Shown: positions 11,401-25,500 of the stretch, in pieces | Layout: the number at the start of each line of letters is the position of its first letter | Position numbering within the stretch: the stretch's first letter is position 1 | NCBI RefSeq assembly: GCF_958295425.1 | Contig: NC_081146.1 | Coordinates: forward strand, 7,875,649-7,939,648 | DNA length: 64,000 nucleotides | From: Solea solea | Lineage: Eukaryota > Chordata > Actinopteri > Pleuronectiformes > Soleidae | Direction: 5' to 3' | Notes under the pieces: model-generated | Seen by the model: the letters and a program-made list of their open reading frames with translations, nothing else | Databases searched by the model: none | What the model was told of the DNA's origin: nothing | Made by a program: the position numbers and the translations under genes

Positions 11401-13196
11401 AGCATGAACTTATTCACTTATTCCAGGGTAAGTTGATAAACCTTTGACCATCATTGCATGAATAAAGCTGACAGACAAACCTTTAATTTATGTCCTCTGT
11501 TAACAAAATTACTTTGATAGGTGATGAGGATATGAGGTTAACGCTGTAGTGTGTTACTTTTAAATATAAACCATTGTCAAAATACAAAAGGAGCACCAAC
11601 GAACACATTCAGAATAAGATAAAGTGCTGGTGTATACACACAAACGATCCCTCAGTCAGGTCTGATAGTATTTTCAGATGAAGGATTTCTATTCATGTGT
11701 AAGAAACTGAGGCAAACATAATATCAACAACAAAAATCTCCAAAAGTTACGCACTGCAGCAATCTTTCAACTATTGAATTTTCCTCTAGACGGAATCAAA
11801 GTGTATTAGATTTGTGTCACATTGGACACTGATGTTATGTTTTATTTGTGCATCTATGTCTTTCCTAGGATGTCAGTTTCAATATGTTAGACACAAGAGA
11901 AGTGGGCTTGTTAAAAAGTGTGGAACAGTTGCTCGCCGACATCTTCATCCCTACACTGAGGAATATGAACCATGGCTGGGGGGAACTGGCCAGTCCTCAG
12001 GCCCGGGCTGTTAAACAGGAATTCATATCATCTTTGGAAAACTTTGTGTCCGTTTTGGCCGTAACACAGGAGTGTCTGCGAGAGAAGGTAGAAAGCAGAC
12101 ACTGTCCGAGAATAAATCAGATTATTGAACTGTTCTTTTTAATACATTTTCCATCAATGTGTGAACACGTTAGCACAACCACAAACAAAATAAATCACCA
12201 TATCCTGTGGCTTTTCTCCAGGTTACCTTGAAAGACTGCGACTCATTTGACATGCGGGTGTTGAAAAGTCCATCAGATTACATGGCAGCAGCCGGCAGCT
12301 CAGACACCACAGAAAAGCTAGAAACCTGCATGAAAGTGTGGATCAGACAGATTGAACAGGTGAGTCGTTAATGTTAATGTTAATGTTAATGTTAGGTCAC
12401 AGTTCAGAAGTAATCTTTGTGTTTAGTAGGTCAGACAGGAGCAGAAGAAGAAAGAATCAAATCGTACCTATAAAGTGTGTCTACTCTACAGGTTATTGTG
12501 GAGAGTGAACAGTTGAGAAAGGAGGACGATGATCTTGGCCCTCGGGCAGAGCTGATCCACTGGAAGAGACATATGTCCCGCTTCAATCACCTTTTGGACC
12601 AACTGAAGAGACCTGATGTCAGAGCCGTACAGGGCGTGCTCCAGTTGGCCAAATCTAAACTTATAAAGGTCAGATATGGCTGTTAGTCACCCCTAAACTT
12701 TAGACTATATGTAGCACATCGACACATTTCCTTTTTTTTTCGTCTCTGCTTCTTCAATGAACAGTTATTTCTCCCCAAATTCCCTCTGTCATCATATCAC
12801 AATTTCATCCTTGTTTGTTGTGTCTAGCCGTGGCAGGAGCTGTACAGCAGAATCATTGATGCAGCCAATGAGGGCAAGGACAACGTCAAATACCTTTACA
12901 CGCTGGAGAAGTACTATGAACCTCTTTACAACAGTGATCCTGTAAGAAAAATACTTTACTGGCTTAAAAGATGAAGTAGTATCACTTAGCAAATTGACTC
13001 TCTTTTCTTAAACTGACCCTAAATTGTGACGTAAATGATGTTCAGACTATTCTCTGTTTGCAAGCTTGTTGTTTCTGTTTCACTCCAGGTATCCATGGTG
13101 AATTCAGTCCCAAGTTTGATCAATGCCATCAGGATGATGCACAGCTTTTCCAGCTACTTCAACACATCAGAAAAGATTACTTCACTTTTTGTTAAG
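8458..13196 (+). CDS. dnah5: dnah5 exons 1-9: N-terminal tail, residues 1-403
   Basis: Exons: 8458-8514, 10493-10627, 10954-11038, 11193-11368, 11869-12087, 12222-12359, 12492-12668, 12828-12941, 13089-13196. This part of the tail helps dimerise and dock the motor on the doublet microtubule with intermediate chains. Exon 2 ([13 protein letters not shown], then the [18 protein letters not shown] region) and exon 5 ([13 protein letters not shown]) are clear DNAH5 signatures. Exon 4 opens with eight GCA codons plus GCT, a nine-alanine run at residues 93-101, where the mammalian protein has a different low-complexity linker. Downstream of the exon 6 donor is a short hexamer repeat (about four copies of a gttaat-type unit, 12367-12393). 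Confidence 0.88.
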
Positions 13197-16100
13197 GTAG
13201 GAACGGTCTACAGTCTGTGATGAGTTGAAAAAACAAGAATTATGACTGCAATTTCAATTTCTGATGCCAACACATTGGCTTGATTTTCCAAATAATACAT
13301 GGGAGCAAATTAAAAACACTGTATATTGTTGCTAATTTGATAGTCTTGCTGTGTGAATGTGCACTCATGCTGTAGTTTCATGTATAGTCTGAAATTGTTC
13401 AGGTCCACAAAGAGTTCAAATGCATATTCTTTCACTAATACTCCTCAAAAACTCCAGGTGACCAACCAGATGATAACAGCATGCAAGTCCTACATCACTA
13501 ATAATGACTCTAACTCAATATGGGACCAGCCTCAGCAAGTTGTTGTTGACAAAATCAAAGCTGCCATTCACCTAAACCAGGTACCAAACTCTACCTATTG
13601 ACAGAATGTATAATATATAATGTAAATTACTTTTTTTCTGTTGACTTTCTTTGCAGCATTCAATGTATTGATTATTGATTAAGATAATGTTCATTTCAAT
13701 ATTGGTGTTTGAAACAATGTGTTACAGTGATGACATGAAGATCATTACAAGACATAGACCATTCTTTTGTCGTGATGTTAAAGCCACATTTCAACCCATA
13801 ATGGATGTCAAACTGCGTCTTTCCAGGAATACCAGCGTGTTTTCCATGAAACAAAAGAGAAGCTGGAACAGACTCCCTCAGAGAGACAGTTTGACTTCAG
13901 TGAGATGTACATTTTCGGGAAGTTTGACACGTTCGAGCGACGACTCAACAAGATCCTGGAAATGTTCCACACAATTTCCACCTACTCGGTCCTGCAGGAT
14001 TCCAACATAGTAGGACTGGAGACCATGGCTACCAGATTTCAAGTGGGTATACTGTTAAATCAGATTATTGTGGTCCAGATGGTACTGTTTCATGTCATAA
14101 AAAAAAAAAACACTTGCCTAATTGGTTTTTCTCTTTTATAATAATGTTAAATATCTATTTGTTTCCCCCTCCGTGGATGTGCAGACTGCAGAAATGCAGG
14201 GGAAATGGGAGGTAACGTCTCACTGCAGTCTTTTAGTAATGCATGGTCCATTTTCAAAGTTGAATGCATGCAGTGGTAAATTTCACCCATGTGAAATTTT
14301 ACCCACCAGGCTACTAGCAACTTCAGAATGTGTTGCTCATATTCGTTGCTCCATTGTTTTTGTGTTCAATCATTTTCCCACGCAACATTTCCTTAAATCC
14401 ATCAGTCCGTCCATTGTCCATGTAACAACACAACACACTCTCTTCATTATCCTTGACTAACCCAACTACAGTTAAGATGATGTGTTTCAAGTGTGATGTC
14501 ATCCTAAAGTTTGTTAAAGCTCCAGTGTGTAACTTCTGTCGCCAAAACACTTCTTGTGTCACTAGCCCCCAGACAGAGCTTTCTCAAAGGACAACTCTAG
14601 ATCCGTATTCCAACCATACTCTCTACCGCTACCTAAGGGGGTTAATTCCTTATTCTTATTCTTTAAAAGTTTAAAACACACTGCAGCTCTATCTGTGGAA
14701 TGTTTCAAAGCAACATTTCCCTGTTATAATTTCCGTATTTGTTCGCCGCTGACAGACCAACGTAGCTGATGTTTGAGAGGCTTTACATTGGAATTGGTGC
14801 ATGTTTAAGAATAACGTGTTTGTGTGTGTGTGTGTGTGTGTTAGGCTATTGTGCTGGACATGAAGAAAAAACATTACAGTTTCCTCGACCAGAGAAGAAC
14901 TGACTTTGACGTTGACTATGAGCAGTTCTGCAAAAGCACATCTGACCTCCATGTAAGTAAAAATGTTGCAGTAACATATACTTTATTACTTTTTATTTAC
15001 TGTAGTACAGTTTTAATGGGGATTATATTGCTTGTCGTAAGATTAATTGCACCATGTTTGTGCTGAGAAAATGTCTTTTTGAGTAAATGAAAATAAATGT
15101 GACCTGTGTTGTTCTTAATGTTTTAATGGTTTTGTTTGTTGTAGAATCAGCTGAAGAGCTTCATGGATAGCACCTTCGAAACTATTCAAAATACAGAAAA
15201 AGCTCTAAAAGTGCTGAAGACATTTGAAAGGTAACTATATCATTATTATTAATAACCACTCAATGCATGTTGTTTATTCTACTGGCTTATTATTATCACA
15301 GGCTGAAACAACAAGGTCATAATTAAATGGCGAAGAGAAAAACTAAATTAATTTAATCTTAAATTGAATCCCTTATTTTATCCCTTATTTCAGTCTTCTA
15401 ATATCAGTTGTCTTTTTTATGATTATGCAACTACTTGTGTTTTCAACTTGACAAAACAACAGATTGGGCATCCCGGACCTGGGCATTGACGAGAAGTATC
15501 AGCATATTCTGCAGAACTATGGCCGCGAAATTGAAATAGTGTCCCGTACGTACGTGAAGCATAAACTGGACCCTCCCATTGGCCGGGATCTTCCCCCTGT
15601 GGCTGGCAAGATAATGTGGGCTCGGCATCTGTACAGCAGGATGCAGGTTCCTATGGATCTATTTCAACAGGTAATATTGAACTTAAACTAAATCTCAATT
15701 TGGGCTGAGAGATGTTGTTGTTGATGATGATGTACACTATTATTGTCAGTGCCAATCTCTTCCCAGTTCATTGTCAGTGCCATTTTATTCCTGAGCAGCA
15801 TCCTGGAGTTCTTTCCACACCGGAGGCCAAAAGGATCATCAGGAACTTTAATAGGGTTGCAAAGGTCCTGGTGGAGTTTGAGATATTCCACCATCAAAGC
15901 TGGATGAAAGAGGTAAGGGGAAAACCAAGATGAAGGCTGAGCAAAAATGATTCATATTGTTGGTGGTGCAGTAGTTATTTTCAGTTTGATTCCCAGGGCT
16001 TTTATATTGAATTGTGTGAACTCTGCCTTCCTCTCACAGTCCAAAGACATGCATACTGGGGTGAGGTTAATTGAAGACTCTAAATCAGGGGTGCTCAATT

Positions 16101-16519
16101 TCTTTTTCCTTAGAGAGCCAACATTTTAACTTGATAGTGGCTAAAAGTAAACTACTATTGAATTGTATTAAGTTGCAAGCAATCACTGGGATCCTTAAGT
16201 AAACTGCCCAACGGGTCACAACTATTTGGATAAAAATGCAAGCCAAATAGATAGAAATGCAAGAAAGGCTGCTGACCTGTCCAGGGTGTAACCTGCTGCT
16301 CGCTTTCAGTTTGCAGTGTCAATGCAGTCCAGTCAACTTTATACTTTCACTTAATGACCTAATAACCATCAATAAATGGCCTGCAATGATTTTAAATGAT
16401 GCTGTTTGTTGTATTATACCAGTAAAAAATAATATGTTTCCCTTAATTGATTCTGAGTTTTACAAGCAGTTGAAAAAAAGAATGGGGAAGGGAAATGTGT
16501 ATGTATATATATACATATA

Positions 16520-16577
<58 letters not shown>

Positions 16578-19500
16578 CATATATATGTTTCTTCGTCTTA
16601 TGTTCATTTCTTCATCTTTTTTCAACACCTCTTACCCAGATGGAGCACGCTCGTGTTGGCTTGCAGGCCTCCCTGTTGGCCAGATCTGTGGAGACGGGGG
16701 AACTGTTTGTCAACTTTGACCCGCAGATTCGGACCCAGATCAGGGAGACAAACTGCATGACGAGGATGAAACTGGACATTCCGCCATTTGCTGCTCTGCT
16801 GCAGCAGAGGCAGAACACCTTCAAAAAGAACTATGGCAAATTACAGGTGAATTTCTGACAAAGCCGTACACATGTTGATTTTTCTGATTATGTAGACAAG
16901 ATCGATAGTGAGGCACTTTTCCATGTCTTGTCCCAGAATTGCTTGAATCTTGAGTGTTGCTTACTTGTTGACTTGTTTCACAGATGAAATAGTGCTAAAG
17001 ATAAATCACTAAAACCTCAAACAAATGACTCCAAACACAGGAGGAAATTTAAATGACTTTGGTTAAAAAACAACAGCTTATAATTGTTAATGAATTTCTT
17101 GTCTTCACTCAAGTGAGTGAGTATGTGAGGCATCTTCCACTTCTACTAAACAAAGGATCTGCTTACCTGCCTTCATTTAAAGTTTTGGAGTGTGGGTCAG
17201 ATGATGCAGTACCAACTAAAACCAACCACTTGGTGGTGCTGAAAGACAAAAAACAACAACTGTATAATAATAATAATATAACAAAGGATTATACAGATAT
17301 TTTTATATATAGCACAAATATTATTTGAGCTTGTATAAATCCATACACAAATATATATAAATAATGTAGCTGAGACAGACATGGTGCAGGGAGAAAAAAT
17401 TGAAAAGGGCGTTCAAACATATTATTGAGACTAATATAGAGTATTCTCCTCAAAGCAGTTCATTTCAGCACTGATGTGAGTGAATACACCAACTGTGTAA
17501 TCGTTGTATAAAAACCTGTCCCCTACAGTTAATGTTGAGTGAGAACACCAGAGTGCGGGCGAAGATCCAGACTGCTTTCGTACAGCTGGCCATGCCACAT
17601 GTAGCTAAGGTAAGCTGTGCATATCATTCCTGGTTTAATATGAATTAATATGATTTTTTTTTTATGTGGAAAAAAAGGAATAATGATGTATGCATCACTC
17701 GGGGTGTTGAAATTAATACCGTCCCACTGATAACAAAATCTGGGAACAAAACATATCTGAAAGTTCAATGATGTAAACTTGTAAACAATATCGTAGGGAA
17801 TTAGGGTGCATTTGTTTTATTCTTGTGAAAAGGAGTGCAAATTGCAACCACAATGATCATCTTCTTTGTATTTGGGACACATATATACAGTTAATTTGTT
17901 TTCATATCTGCAAGGATCTACTGTTTTATTTGTTTCTTATGTCTAATATATCACTACGTCAAGAGGAAATACACAGGTGATACAAACAGTTGTCAAATTG
18001 AGAGATTCATTTTTTTAGAGAACAATGTACACCTCTGACTTACAGGTGGATAGAGCCATACAACCAGGTTTAACCTCCCTCAACTGGACATCTCTGAACA
18101 TAGAGAAGTACCTGAGTGACATCGACAAGGCTTTGGGTATGCAAAAGAAAAGAAAAGAAAAGCCGGAGACCACTGTCCCTTGTGATGAACCCTAAGACAG
18201 CGCTCTCACTCACTTGTTTTCTTGCGTCCACTAGTTGACCTGGAGCTGTTAATGGACCGAGTGAATGACTTGGTGGAGTACAGGATAGATGCAGTTCTGC
18301 AGGAGATGAGTGGCACCACACTGTGTGTTCTGCCAGAGGATGAACCAGTCACCTGTGAGGAGTTCATTCAGACCAGCAAGGTAAAATAATTACATAGAAA
18401 TAAAGTAACCGCACATTAGTTTCTCGCCATTGAACTAATCACAAAAAAAAGTTGTGTGATTGAAGCACTCACTGCACAAGCACAAAAAGCAGTGTACTGT
18501 TAATAACACTGCTCTGAATTGTACATGACGTTATTATAATTGATGCCAACACAGTTGGATTTTTGCTCCACATAGTTTGGTGTTTATAGAATTTAAATAA
18601 ACTCAAAAACCAGTTAATTAATCACCCTGTGTATTGACAAATAAGACTGTTCGGACTTGTCGTTGTCAATGTGACCCTGGGAAAACCCTCCAACCATAGC
18701 TGCAGTTCCCTGACCAGTATATGGCAAAGTTGAATGTGTTTGTTTTCTGTACATATACTGTACGTGTAGGACCTGTGCATAAGACAAGCCCAGAACCTCA
18801 ACACTAAGAGCTCACTAGTGGAGGAGGCCACCAATGAAGTGATTAACATGCTGCTGGAGTTTGACCACAATCAGAGAGAGGAGGTGGAAAAAGATGAGGA
18901 AGAAAATTGCACTGAGAGCAACATCATGGACCACATTAATGAGGGTATGTTAACTTTCACTCCCCTTTTTAAATCCAAGTGATTAGGATATGACTAGGTG
19001 CACATAAGGTGTTACAGCAAATTGTCTCCTTGCCAATTGTCTCTCTTTCATCCCAGGTGAAGAAGAGGGCCGCTCAGAGGGCCGTCTCTTCTCTAGAAAC
19101 ACTTTGGTCCCTCCTGCCAGCATTGGTCCCTCCTCTCCTTTGGTGAGGAGGAGGAAGAAGAGGGATCTGATGGAAGTGATGGAGGAAGAGGCCCAGGAGC
19201 TGCTCTCCTACTTCAGCCACCGCAACGTTGATGCCTTATTTAGACTGACACGCAACACCCTGGAGATGCTACGCAAGCGTGTCCAGGGCTCCTCACCCGT
19301 GCTTTTCTTGGGTGGGTCTTTTTGTCACCGTTTTGGTGCTTTCGGTAAAATACTATCAAGTTTGGTAACATATTTCATATACAGTAAAAGCTTCATTTTG
19401 TGTTGCTGAGTCTTAAAAGCAAAACAAAAGAACACATTTATTTGAGCCCCTGAGGGTGTGAAACCATTTATGACACATTTATTCATAACGAGTGCAGATA

Positions 19501-22500
19501 CACTCACATTAGCAAAGGCAGAAAAACAGCTTGTTCCATAGTTCATCATCAAAGATAATTTTGCAGCCAACCACAAGCAAAACGGAAAATGTAGATGCTA
19601 TGATGGCCATTTTTCAATTTAAACACGTCAAGGGATATTGACATATTTTGGAAATCATCTTCTCTGCACCAGTATCCCTGTGTCATCCCTGCATTTCTCA
19701 ACTCCTTAGATGCCTCTTTAGTTACTATTTTATCCCACTATTTCATTTATTTGACCCCTTACTTCATATCAGTTCTATCAAGCACCATCGAGTCTAGTTT
19801 GTGAAGTTGGTGTTTATCTGTATCGCATCATTCTGTGTCAGAGATACTTCACTCTTCCCTTGTAGTTGAGAGTGAGTCACCCAGTTGTGGCGAAAGCAGC
19901 GGTCAGCCGGCAATCTTCAGAGTCAACGTGAATCTCTCCATCCCACACGTTGCCATGTTTCCAGCGCTGGAAGACGTGCAGCAGGCTTTAAACCAGGCTG
20001 TAAAGTGCGTGGTCAATGTCAGCAAGGGGGTCAGCCAGTGGAGCAAAGAAAGGATCTCAAAGGTGGTGTTGACCTAATGACGGGAGCATTTAAGTGTGAA
20101 AAGTCTTTTTTTTGCATCAGTGTAACAATGTTTTCTTTATTTATAGAGAAAAATGAATGAAAGACGTATGGCGGCTCTGAAACAGGACGGAGCAACAGCA
20201 TGCAGTGTGGCTGGTAACTGGCCTAACACGACCTCAGCACCTCCACAAACTCAACACATTGTTTATTTTGAGACATTGTCGTGCCCAACTCCATTGTCAA
20301 ACTAGTTCACAAAATAATGATGATGCCTATCAGCTCCACACGACTCTCTCTGTGTGTCGAGTTTAGATTGTTGTGTCGCCTGGCGACATTCTTACTCTGC
20401 ACACAGGAAATGAGTCTTTCATGTCAAGAGAGTGGAAGTTAACGGCAACTCTGTGGTAGTAAGAGGAAAAACAACTGCTTGGAGTAGTAGAGTCTGAAAA
20501 CACAAAGAAGCACACACAAGATATTTCAGAAGTGAATTCAAATGCTCAGAAAAGTAGTTTGACATGTTAAATGCTTCTTGGTCTACGGGACGCAAATGTG
20601 AACACTTTAAAAGCTTCCGAATCTAACGTCTCTTATGTCCTGGAAACCCTCTGCAGATGGCAGCACTTCAGACATTTCAGCAACTGCGACTCAGAACATT
20701 CCATTCCAAGCAAGGAACTACCACAAGACTATATCTGAGAACAAGGAGATCGTTAAACTGGTGTCTGTTCTCAGTGTCTCCATCAGTTCCACCAAAAAGG
20801 TACAGCTCTATGCGTTATGATTTTTGTTATTATATCCTGTCTGCTTCAACAATAAAAAAGTGTATTATATATATGTAGTCCTGGTATTTTAATCTTTTCT
20901 TTTTCTATCATGTTCACATGCTTCTTACCTCCTATATAACTGCTGTTTATGCTGATGTGCAGGAAGTCACCTCTGCTCTCAACCGTTTTAACCGTTACCA
21001 TCACATCTGGATGAAGGACCGTGACGAGACCATGCGAAAGTAAAAGAAACTGATTGTCTAATCTGACTGTTACACTAAAAACGGTGTGCTTTCTGTTCAT
21101 CAAGTTCAAACAGCACTAACCATTGTTGTTTTTTTTACAGTTTTATCCAGGAGAGTCCTCTGCTATCAGAGTTCGAGAGCCAGATTCTTTTCTATCGAGA
21201 TCTGGAGCTAGAGATAAACTCCCAACCAGAGTTTTTTACAGTGGGCGCTTTGGCTTTCTTCACAGGTAAGACCAAGTGTCACTTTCTTTATGCCTTTGTT
21301 ATGAAACCACGACCATGCGTGTTTAAAACACAACACTACACAATCATACAGTACAAGACAATCATTCTACATCAAACTTCTTCAGCTCACCTGTATTTCT
21401 TTCCTGTAGCGGACCTGAAGTTGTCCCTCACCTGTGAAACCAAGAACTGGATGATGGACTATGGACTGAACTGTAACAGGAAATATCGTTCAGAGATGGA
21501 GCAGATCTTCGCTTTTATAGATGAAGCGGGAAAGAAACTCAATCGTCAGATTAAAGACCTGGATGATATCCGCATCGCCATGGCAGCACTCAAGGAGATC
21601 AGAGAGAAGCAAATATCTATTGATTTCCAAGTTGGACCCATAGAGGTAAAAGAACAGAATCATGGATGACTTTAATACAATATGGCAGTTGTGTGTGATG
21701 TGACAGTGTTTGTAGCTGTCAGGCAGAAGATGTTGCATCTCTTTCCTTCTCACAGGAATCGTATGCCATGCTTCACAAATATGAGCTGTCGGTAGCAAAA
21801 GAAGAGGCCGATAAGGTGGATACGCTGCGTTACACGTGGGAGAAGCTGCTGTCCCGGAGCACGGAGATACAGAACGAGCTGGTGGCCCTGCAGCCAAACT
21901 TCAGACAGGAACTGCTCAGCAACGTGGAGACTTTCATGCAGGACTGTCAAAACTTTTACCAGGATTACGAGACGGTAAAGACACGTTCCACATCTGTGTG
22001 TGCTGTACACTCAAAGCAGCCATTTTGACAGGTCACGGGAGGAAACATGTGCTTTTCCTGCTGGACCCTGTCAAAAAAGAGACAATTACCGCAGTTATTT
22101 TAAGTGGCTTTTTAAGACTTAGTTACATGTTAGTCTGATTTACGTTACTTGTCCTCTCATACAGGACGGCCCCATGGCAGTGGGGTTATCTCCTCAGGAT
22201 GCCAGTGACAGACTCATCATGTTCCAGGTTTGTTATTCATGATCTGAGTTGGGCATAACTATAAATAAGCCTGTCAATCAGTGTGCTTTTTAAATTTGAA
22301 AGTTGACCTGGTCCCCAATCATTATTTTACTTTAGAATCGGTTTGACAACCTGTTCAGGAAGTACAACACTTACTCTGGTGGAGAGGAGCTGTTCGGACT
22401 TCCTGTCACCCAGCATCCTCAGCTGTTGGAGATAAGGAAGCAGCTGGCTCTGCTGCAGAAGCTCTATGGCCTTTACAGCAACGTCATTGAAACCGTCACT

Positions 22501-25500
22501 GGTTACTATGATATCCTGTGGGCTGACATCCACATTGAAAAGATCAACAATGAACTAATGGACTTTCAGACAAGGTTGGACAGTTTGTAAATCTGATACC
22601 ACGGAAGTGCCAATTTGAACTCAACCTGAAATAATCCAGGCTTAACAGAAACTAACCAGTGAGACCTTTTCTTTAATCCTGTTCACGTCCAGGTGTCGCA
22701 AACTGCCACAAGCTCTGAAGGACTGGCAGGCATTTTTGGACCTTAAGAAAACGATTGATGAATTCAGTGAGTGCTGCCCCCTACTGGAACTCATGAGTAA
22801 CAAGGCAATGATGACGCGCCACTGGAAGAGAATCACTGAGGTCAGCAAGACGAGGAGAGAGTTTTTGTCCAGACCTGCTATTACATCTGTATTCAGTATT
22901 AAGAGGTTGTTGTGTTTACATTTGGTCAAAGACAATCTAATGTCCTGTCTATGTGCTTTTGTCACCAGGTGACTGGCCATAACTTTGAAGTTGAAACTGA
23001 TACATTCAAGCTGCGCAACATTATGGAGGCTCCTCTGCTTGAGTATAAAGAGGAGATTGAGGTATGAATGAACAGCAGATCAAAACAGATAATGCATCCA
23101 TTTTATGTGTGTCACAGCTTTCCTCTGCTCAGTTATATCATATTAAAGTAAACTAATCCATGACCAGGAAGAAATACACTAGCACAAAAAGTGAATAGAA
23201 TTAATTATAGTTGTAAATTATGATCAGTGAAAAATGCATGTCCCAGTCAGTGGTGATTAAAGTAGATCACGACACATTTATCATGGCTTTGCTGCGATCA
23301 TAGAACTTTCTTTATAAATAACTATACAACTATTAATTAATCACAACTAATTAGTACATAATACAGTAATAATTCCCTTTCTTAACTGTAAAGTATCCTG
23401 TGAAAAGGTTTATAGGTCTTGGCCTCGCTTTTGTTCGAGCAAGTTTTTTTGCATTTCTTTTGCAGGATATCTGTATCAGTGCCGTGAAAGAGCGGGACAT
23501 TGAGCAAAAGCTGAAACAGGTGATCGCTGAGTGGGACTACAAGACTTTCACGTTCGCCAGCTTCAAGACTCGTGGCGAGCTGCTCCTGAGAGGAGACAGC
23601 ACATCAGAGATCATCGCCAGCATGGAGGACAGCCTGATGGTTTTGGGGTCTCTTATGAGCAACAGGTGAAACTAATAATCAACATTGTTAGTTGTTACTT
23701 TTTTTTTGTGTCAACACGTCATATTCTGTCACGGGAGGTGTGGGGAAGGCAGCCTTGACTCACTGATGTAAGTTATTTGTCAGGTACAACACTCCATTTA
23801 AAGCCCAGATTCAGAAGTGGGTTCAGAATCTCTCCAACACCACCGATGTCATTGAAAGCTGGATGACGGTTCAGAACCTCTGGATCTACTTGGAGGCTGT
23901 GTTTGTGGGTGGAGACATCGCCAAACAGATGCCAAAGGTACAAAACATCAGAGTTCATTATTACTCACTCATTTAGTTTCTCATTGTGAGAAGTCACTTC
24001 ATCATTTTTGTGTGAATGAATTTGGTAATGCCTATTTTAAAATTACGCGGCACAGATTTAAACTCTCTCTGAAAATTAGATATGAACACAGTGTTCATTT
24101 AGTAATTACTTTTGAATGTATTTAAACATAATATTTTGACATATAATAATACATTAAAACCAAAATACAAAAAAACATAAGTTATTTACATATCTAATCT
24201 TATTTATGATCTTTTTTGAAATTTGGTTTGTAGGGAACACATTTGAAATACAGCCACTTGATGATGATAATTCATTGTATTTTTTTTAACAAACAAAAAT
24301 CCAAAAATGCAAATAATACAACTTCAGCACAATATACTTTAGGAAGCAAAGCGTTTCTATAACATCGACAAATCCTGGGTGAAGATTATGATGCGAGCGC
24401 ATGAGATGCCAAATGTGGTCCAATCATGTGTGGGAGACGAAACCATGGGACTGCTGCTTCCTCGCCTCCTTGAACAGCTGGAGATGTGCCAGAAGTCACT
24501 CACAGGGTGAGTCATAGTCAAATCTGAAATCATCATGGATTAATATGTCAAAACAATAGAAATATCTGAAGTGCAAATACAATCAAAGTGGTGGACTCTT
24601 GAAAATGATGATAAGAATTATCAAGATTTACAGTTTGTCTGGTACTATGTCAGTATTTGAAACATCAGGCACCTCGTGGATGTTAGTAGCTGTCAATCAC
24701 ATTGGTCTTAACGCATATGTGCCACGATTTATCCTTTTTTAAAAATGTATTAATAATTAATTATTAATAATAATAATAATAATAATAATTAATACAAAAT
24801 TGACATTATATTCTCTGAAACTTGTGATTGAGACTGTTAAGCCCCATGCAGAATTGTTAAATGAAAGCTTATTTTCCCATAGAGTTGCATTCAAATGAAG
24901 TCGCCCCCTGGTGGTTAACTGCTACTTACAGTGCATCCTACGTTCTTAGGCTTCACCTGTCAAACCAGAAGACTATGTCCTTTTTTATCTATGCATCCTG
25001 GCTGCTTTGAAACAAACAAGTATAATATAATGACTTTTATTTTTCCAACCTTATTTCAAACAGCTATTTAGAGAAGAAGCGTCTACAGTTTCCTCGTTTC
25101 TTCTTTGTCTCTGACCCTGCACTGCTGGAGATCCTGGGCCAGGCCTCTGACTCTCACACCATCCAGGCCCATCTTCTCAACGTCTTTGACAACATTAAAG
25201 TTGTCAAATTCCATGACAAAGTGAGTTTTTTTTTTTCGTGGGACACCTTCAAGTGCGTCATTTTGTCTTTCATTGTCATCTGTCAAATTTTGGGGCATTT
25301 TTTGCAGAGTTTAAATGTTCAGATAAACCAAAATGCAGCATATAGAATGAAGTGAAATTAATGTTCACACACACATCTTTCCCAGGTATACGACCGTATT
25401 CTGGCTGTTTCATCACGGGAAGGGGAGACTGTGGAACTGGAGCGTGCAGTCACAGCAGAGGGGAATGTAGAGTTTTGGCTCCATGCTCTGCTGAAGGAAT

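Noticed and set aside
16257..16760. Plus-strand ORF of 167 codons
   Set aside because: It is created by translation through a TA microsatellite (Tyr-Ile repeats) running into dynein exon 16 in a wrong frame.
18150..18165. Short AAAAG repeat as a regulatory element
   Set aside because: A four-unit simple repeat just inside intron 18; no evidence for function.
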